DNA from: JADLDB01 sp040752975
GTDB lineage: Bacteria > Myxococcota > Myxococcia > Myxococcales > Myxococcaceae
Assembly: GCA_040752975.1 (NCBI GenBank)
Contig: JBFMHF010000006.1
Location: 1 to 64,000 of the forward strand
DNA: 64,000 bases
Reading direction: 5' to 3'
Of the stretch, positions 62,390 to 64,000 are shown piece by piece (the stretch's first letter is position 1; every line of letters starts with the position of its first letter). The position numbers and the translations under genes were made by a program. The notes under the pieces were generated by a model. It made no database searches. It worked only from the letters and a program-made list of their open reading frames with translations, and was not told the DNA's origin.

Positions 62390-63277
62390 ATGTCCTTCAC
62401 GATCCTCGTTCTTCACGGCCCCAACCTGCACTGGCTGGGCAGCGACGACGTCGACGAGCGGCTCGAAGCGCGCGCCTCCGAGCTGGGGGTCGACCTGTCC
62501 ATCGTCCAGTCCAACGGCGAAGGCGCCCTCATCGACGAGCTGCACGAGCAGGAAGACGAGTACGACGCCGTCATCGTCAACCCGGGGGCGATCGCGCCCA
62601 ACGCGTGGGCCCTGGCCGAGGCGCTCCAGTTGGTGGGCGTGCCGGCGGTGGAGGTGCTGCTCAAGCCGCTGGCGCCGGAGCGCGGTCCCAGCGCCCTCGC
62701 TGGCGTGGTGCAGCAGCAGATCCACGGGAAGGGACACGACGGCTACCTCCACGCGCTCGAGGCCCTGGCGGGCGTGCGCGGCCCCGCGCTGACGCCGGTG
62801 CGCTCTCCGGAGAGGCTGGAGGAGGAGGCCGCCGAGGAAGAGGACGAAGACGAGGCCGGCCCGGTGAAGCACGTCTCGCGGCCGGGCAAGTCGATCGGCC
62901 GGAAGGGACAGGCGAAGGAGGCGGCGCCGGCGCGGCCCGCGAAGAGCATCGGCCGGCGCGACGCGAAGGGAGGCAACGACGCCGCCGCGAAGGCGACGGC
63001 GAAGAGCCTGGGGCGCAAGGAGGGCGGCGCGGCGAAGAGCGGCAACGGGTCCGGGCTGTCCCGCGCGCAGGTGCGCGAGAAGGTGGCCCTCCGCCTGGCG
63101 CGGAAGCTGGCGCCCGACGCGCTGGCGGCGTGGGCGCGCGCAGAGTGGTCGGCGCTCCAGACGGGCGCGCCGTGCGAGGCGGGCCAGCGGGAGCTGCTCG
63201 ACGAAGTGCTGCTCACCTTGATGGCGGGCGCGAAGGTGTCCGAGGACGTGCTGCTCGCGCAGATGGCGAAGCTGTGA
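62390..63277 (+). CDS. degenerate type II dehydroquinase-like protein with KSIGRK tail
   Basis: 295 residues from ATG 62390. Residues 1-125 follow the AroQ fold: FTILVLHGPNLHWLG, QSNGEG (40-45), IVNPGA (63-67) and VPAVEVLLKPL. But the catalytic Arg/Tyr loop (RxPxxYG) and the two active histidines (thS.A and EVHisn) are absent, so shikimate-pathway activity is unlikely. The acidic and basic tail (about 140-220) has three repeats, KSIGRK (167-172), KSIGRR (185-190) and KSLGRK (205-210), then a helical C-terminal domain (about 222-295). Sits between fmt and rsmB; a tRNA- or ribosome-related role is possible. Confidence 0.8.
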   Translation: MSFTILVLHGPNLHWLGSDDVDERLEARASELGVDLSIVQSNGEGALIDELHEQEDEYDAVIVNPGAIAPNAWALAEALQLVGVPAVEVLLKPLAPERGPSALAGVVQQQIHGKGHDGYLHALEALAGVRGPALTPVRSPERLEEEAAEEEDEDEAGPVKHVSRPGKSIGRKGQAKEAAPARPAKSIGRRDAKGGNDAAAKATAKSLGRKEGGAAKSGNGSGLSRAQVREKVALRLARKLAPDALAAWARAEWSALQTGAPCEAGQRELLDEVLLTLMAGAKVSEDVLLAQMAKL

Positions 63278-63293
63278 CGACAGCTCTGTCGTC
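63276..63293 (+). terminator. hairpin overlapping the stop codon
   Basis: GACGACAG / CTGTCGTC, 8-bp perfect stem with a 2-base loop, starting inside the stop of the dehydroquinase-like gene. A second inverted repeat (GGCCGC 63315-63320 / GCGGCC 63331-63336) follows. Together they may end transcription or separate the gene from rsmB. Confidence 0.45.
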
Positions 63294-63415
63294 TTCGGGA
63301 GCGGTGAACGTCAAGGCCGCTGAGGACTCGGCGGCCTGGCGCCCTCGTCCCACGGTCGAGGAGGAGACACGCCGTCGTTGTCTCCGGAGGTGACTCGCCC
63401 GAGGATGCCGCGGCG

Positions 63416-64000
63416 ATGACGTCACCGAAGCTGCCGAGCCGTGGGCCACGAGCGAGCGGGAGGCAGACCAGTCCGGCGAGGCGACCCTCCTCCGGCCAGA
63501 AGCGCGCGCCGCAGGGCAAGGGCCACGCTCCGCCGACCGCGCGGACCATCGCCATCCAGGTGCTCTCGCGCGTGGCCGCCACCGACGCCTACCTGAACGT
63601 GGTGCTCGACTCCGTCCTCGACGAGTTGCAGCCGAAGGATCCCCGCGACGCCGCGCTCGCCACGGAGCTGGCCTACGGCGCGACCCGCCGGCAGCTCACG
63701 CTCGACTACGCCATCGCCGCGCACGCGGATCGCAAGCTGGACGCGATGGAGGATCGCGTGCTGGCCGCGCTGCGCATCGGCGCGTACCAGCTCTTCTTCA
63801 CCCGCATCCCGAAGCACGCGGCCGTCGCCGACACCGTGGAGGCCCTGCGCCAGGTGGGCCTCGGGCGCGCCTCGGGCTTCGTCAACGCCATCCTGCGCAA
63901 GCTGTCGCCGCTGGACGCGCCGCCGCTGCCGTCGCCGGCCGACGAGGTGGCCTTCCTCTCCGTCAAGGAGAGTCACCCCGAATGGTTGGTGCGTCGCTGG
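63416..64000 (+). CDS. rsmB: 16S rRNA (cytosine-967-C5)-methyltransferase RsmB, N-terminal part
   Basis: The gene is cut by the window end; 195 codons are visible. After a basic, disordered start (MTSPKLPSRGPRASGRQTSP...) comes the NusB-like RNA-binding domain of RsmB/Sun: ARTIAIQVLSRVAATDAYLNVVLD, ATELAYGATRRQLTLDYAI, VLAALRIGAYQLFFTRIPKHAAVADTVEAL and GFVNAILRKL. The methyltransferase half lies beyond the window. ATG 63416 is the first start after the hairpins. Confidence 0.88.
   Translation, partial: MTSPKLPSRGPRASGRQTSPARRPSSGQKRAPQGKGHAPPTARTIAIQVLSRVAATDAYLNVVLDSVLDELQPKDPRDAALATELAYGATRRQLTLDYAIAAHADRKLDAMEDRVLAALRIGAYQLFFTRIPKHAAVADTVEALRQVGLGRASGFVNAILRKLSPLDAPPLPSPADEVAFLSVKESHPEWLVRRW

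Overview
The window is very GC-rich, tightly packed and free of RNA genes, CRISPR arrays or recognisable transposases. Its gene content points to a myxobacterium (Myxococcota, probably the Myxococcus/Archangium/Stigmatella side). Three eukaryote-like Ser/Thr kinases, an ECF sigma factor beside one of them, many small lipoproteins, a MYXO-CTERM-type C-terminus, and a sterol-type oxidosqualene cyclase all fit. Assignment to this group rests on family knowledge, not on a search.

Layout. 0-6 kb: bpt (N-end-rule transferase), then a heat-shock cluster grpE-dnaK that runs directly into a cytosolic Ser/Thr kinase. 5.8-10.7 kb: radA, an overlapping pair of unknown genes, and a tandem-FHA protein. 10.8-14.4 kb: biotin operon bioB-bioF-bioA (no bioD here). 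14.5-25.5 kb: envelope and signalling genes: two GT-C-fold membrane proteins, a START-domain exported protein, a glycosidase-like lipoprotein coupled to a hybrid histidine kinase, and an ABC-2 exporter pair. 25.7-27.2 kb: a two-gene coiled-coil module present twice in tandem. 27.2-34.5 kb: a self-contained signalling block (lipoproteins, membrane Ser/Thr kinase, ECF sigma factor, and a 7TM receptor fused to a Ser/Thr kinase) lying exactly between two copies of a 25-bp direct repeat. 34.5-41.9 kb: methyltransferase, SPFH protein, zinc-ribbon protein, and a three-gene surface operon ending in a beta-propeller/vanadium-haloperoxidase fusion. 42-44 kb: a predicted cycloartenol synthase. 44.2-51 kb: a minus-strand run with two peptidase-fold proteins that lack their metal ligands, a 69-bp minisatellite spilling out of one reading frame, and an O-antigen ligase-like protein. 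51-64 kb: MaoC-like hydratase, epmA, acyltransferases, a ureohydrolase, lipoproteins, fmt, a degenerate type II dehydroquinase-like protein, and the start of rsmB.

The strongest leads are: (1) the 7.3-kb signalling cassette bounded by the 25-bp repeat, with a phosphorylation-type sigma/kinase pair and a 7TM-Ser/Thr kinase; (2) the bacterial cycloartenol synthase with all three plant-type signature residues; (3) a cluster of peptidase-like proteins that have kept the fold but lost catalytic residues, plus a dehydroquinase-like protein with the same property; (4) the tandemly duplicated coiled-coil gene pair; and (5) a reading frame terminated inside its own repeat array. Functions given for unknown genes are inferences from motifs read by eye; no database search was possible.
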